From Alphaproteobacteria bacterium (GTDB lineage Bacteria; Pseudomonadota; Alphaproteobacteria; ATCC43930; CGMCC-115725), in contig JAFAHP010000671.1 in assembly GCA_019237175.1 (NCBI GenBank), positions 1 through 6,379 on the forward strand: a stretch of 6,379 bases of DNA, written 5' to 3'. The notes below the pieces were generated by a model. That model saw only the letters and a program-made list of their open reading frames with translations. It ran no database searches and was not told where the DNA came from. The translations under genes were made by a program, and so were the position numbers. Below, piece by piece: positions 6,363 through 6,379 of this stretch (the stretch's first letter is position 1; every line of letters starts with the position of its first letter).

Positions 6363-6379
6363 ATCTCCGCTCTCGCTCG

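Overview
The window is high-GC DNA (strong G/C bias at third codon positions) that reads like an alphaproteobacterial chromosome, most likely from the Hyphomicrobiales (Bradyrhizobium/Rhodopseudomonas-like). This rests on the style of the proteins, the membrane-anchored Sel1/TPR protein, and a degenerate intergenic repeat of the kind scattered through such genomes. No marker gene fixes the taxon. No RNA gene, CRISPR array or transposase is visible.

Layout, left to right: (1) the last 59 codons of a luciferase-like flavin-dependent monooxygenase (+); (2) a gene-free stretch of about 350 bases holding a hairpin, a degenerate dispersed repeat and an AT-richer leader; (3) a complete amidase-signature-family amidase (+) with its Lys-Ser-Ser triad intact; (4) converging on it, a minus-strand pair in which a zinc-dependent succinylglutamate desuccinylase/aspartoacylase-family deacylase overlaps by 11 bases a DNA-deoxyinosine (hypoxanthine) glycosylase gene; (5) a divergent 230-base spacer and an N-formylglutamate amidohydrolase-family gene (+); (6) a 263-base spacer with a small unassigned reading frame; (7) a pyridoxamine-phosphate-oxidase-like FMN-binding split-barrel protein (+), whose stop codon interlocks with that of (8) a minus-strand single-pass membrane protein with a Pro/Ala-rich linker and a C-terminal Sel1/TPR-like domain.

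Functionally, three unrelated hydrolases that cut C-N amide or N-acyl bonds (amidase, AstE/AspA-type deacylase, N-formylglutamate amidohydrolase) lie within about 4.2 kb, and a flavin monooxygenase precedes them. A scavenging or catabolic route for acylated or formylated nitrogen compounds is a reasonable guess. However, the genes lie on different strands and do not form one operon, so this is inference. The DNA repair glycosylase, the FMN protein and the membrane protein have no obvious link to such a route. I see no convincing undescribed system here; the findings below are modest.
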